This document shows positions 63,711 to 64,000 of a stretch of 64,000 nucleotides of DNA, one piece after another. This DNA is from Chryseolinea sp. H1M3-3 (GTDB lineage: Bacteria; Bacteroidota; Bacteroidia; Cytophagales; Cyclobacteriaceae), in contig NZ_JARKMY010000014.1 in the NCBI RefSeq assembly GCF_029360725.1, positions 349,698 to 413,697 of the forward strand, in the 5' to 3' direction. The notes beneath the pieces were generated by a model. That model was given only the letters and a program-made list of their open reading frames with translations, did not search any database and was not told the origin of the DNA. Numbering within the stretch: the stretch's first letter is position 1; the number at the start of each line of letters is the position of its first letter. Made by a program: the position numbers and the translations under genes.

Positions 63711-64000
63711 ATGGTAAAAGATTATATACATCAAGGTTGTATACAAGACCTTGTAAGATGGGTCGGACTACCTCGGAGTAGTTATTATTACAAATCCCAT
63801 CCTGGACCCCGTGGCAAGGTAGCTACTACTCAGACAATAAAGCATGGAGTACTGGTGAGCAACGCGTTAGTGCCCCAAGACATCAAAGGAGTGATTAGTG
63901 ATCCTTATAACGCCTACGGTTATGATATGGTGAACGATGAACTGCGGCTTCTTGGATACGATATAAACAGAAAGAAAACCTATCGCCTGATGAATGAAAA
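63711..64000 (+). CDS. IS3-family transposase OrfB, N-terminal part (3' partial)
   Basis: The frame is open from ATG 63711 to the window end, 96 codons. VKDYIHQGCIQDLVRWVGLP and RSSYYYKSHPGPRGK are the usual start of IS3 OrfB, and VPQDIKGVISDPYNAYGYDM with YDINRKKTYRLMNE is the HTH_21 segment that precedes the DDE domain. The catalytic domain lies outside the window. Confidence 0.9.
   Translation, partial: MVKDYIHQGCIQDLVRWVGLPRSSYYYKSHPGPRGKVATTQTIKHGVLVSNALVPQDIKGVISDPYNAYGYDMVNDELRLLGYDINRKKTYRLMNE

Larger units (their letters stand above)
63328..64000 (+). mobile_element. second IS3-type element, 3' partial
   Basis: Left end TGTCTTAGCCCCCTAAATG at 63328 begins with TG, as IS3 family ends do, exactly where the family C attC loses its homology. 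orfA and the start of orfB follow. The right end lies beyond the window. Confidence 0.8.

Overview
The window comes from a Bacteroidota genome, most likely of the Cytophagia (Chryseolinea/Ohtaekwangia-like). The evidence is a SprB-like giant adhesin with a type B type IX secretion (T9SS) C-terminal domain followed by a PorP/SprF partner, DUF1573 and DUF6089-type proteins, and many AT-rich leaders without a strong Shine-Dalgarno sequence. The exact genus cannot be fixed from the sequence alone.

Bases 1-41600 are ordinary chromosome. In order they hold: a T9SS adhesin and PorP; ppk1-gyrB and a PPK2 kinase; an M61 peptidase and a COG2509 flavoprotein; a YwqK/MORN-repeat protein; tryptophan 2,3-dioxygenase divergent from a glutaryl-CoA dehydrogenase-like gene; DUF1573, trpS, a phosphosugar mutase and a DinB-like protein; mtaB, a LolD-like ATPase, sucC, a DUF6089-type barrel and mreB; a Gfo/Idh/MocA oxidoreductase, a pore-loop membrane protein, a prohibitin-like protein, citrate synthase, an acyl-CoA-binding protein, rsmE, a nucleoside-recognition transporter, a large coiled-coil secreted protein and a TlpA thioredoxin.

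From about 41740 to 63327 the window changes character. A tyrosine recombinase (41742-42884) is followed, in the same direction, by an unbroken array of 24 integron-type gene cassettes. All cargo genes are on the + strand, almost all are small and unrecognised, and each is followed by an imperfect palindrome of about 82-132 bp (two of about 260 bp) that starts with an inverse core (...AAC) and ends with a core (GTT...). The inverse core of every cassette is complementary to that cassette's own first bases, which is the diagnostic logic of integron attC sites. The complementarity here is longer than the classical 7 bp: usually 10 bp, then one conserved mismatch (A at cassette base 11, C at the partner base in 21 of 24), then often several more paired bases. 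The recombinase has the R-K-H-R-H-Y signature but no visible IntI-type insertion. The array therefore looks like either a non-classical integron of Bacteroidota or a cluster of attC sites beside an unrelated recombinase.

About 60% of cassette genes encode predicted exported, lipo- or membrane proteins. Others include an FRG-domain protein and a caspase/CHAT-like protein, families often linked to defence. Cassette 2 carries a second tyrosine recombinase and an IS91-like HUH transposase, both apparently frameshifted near their starts. The array is then damaged by two IS3-type elements: a complete IS407-group copy inserted in cassette 24 (61804-63191, 4-bp target duplication) and a second one that cuts the last attC at 63327/63328 and runs off the window end.
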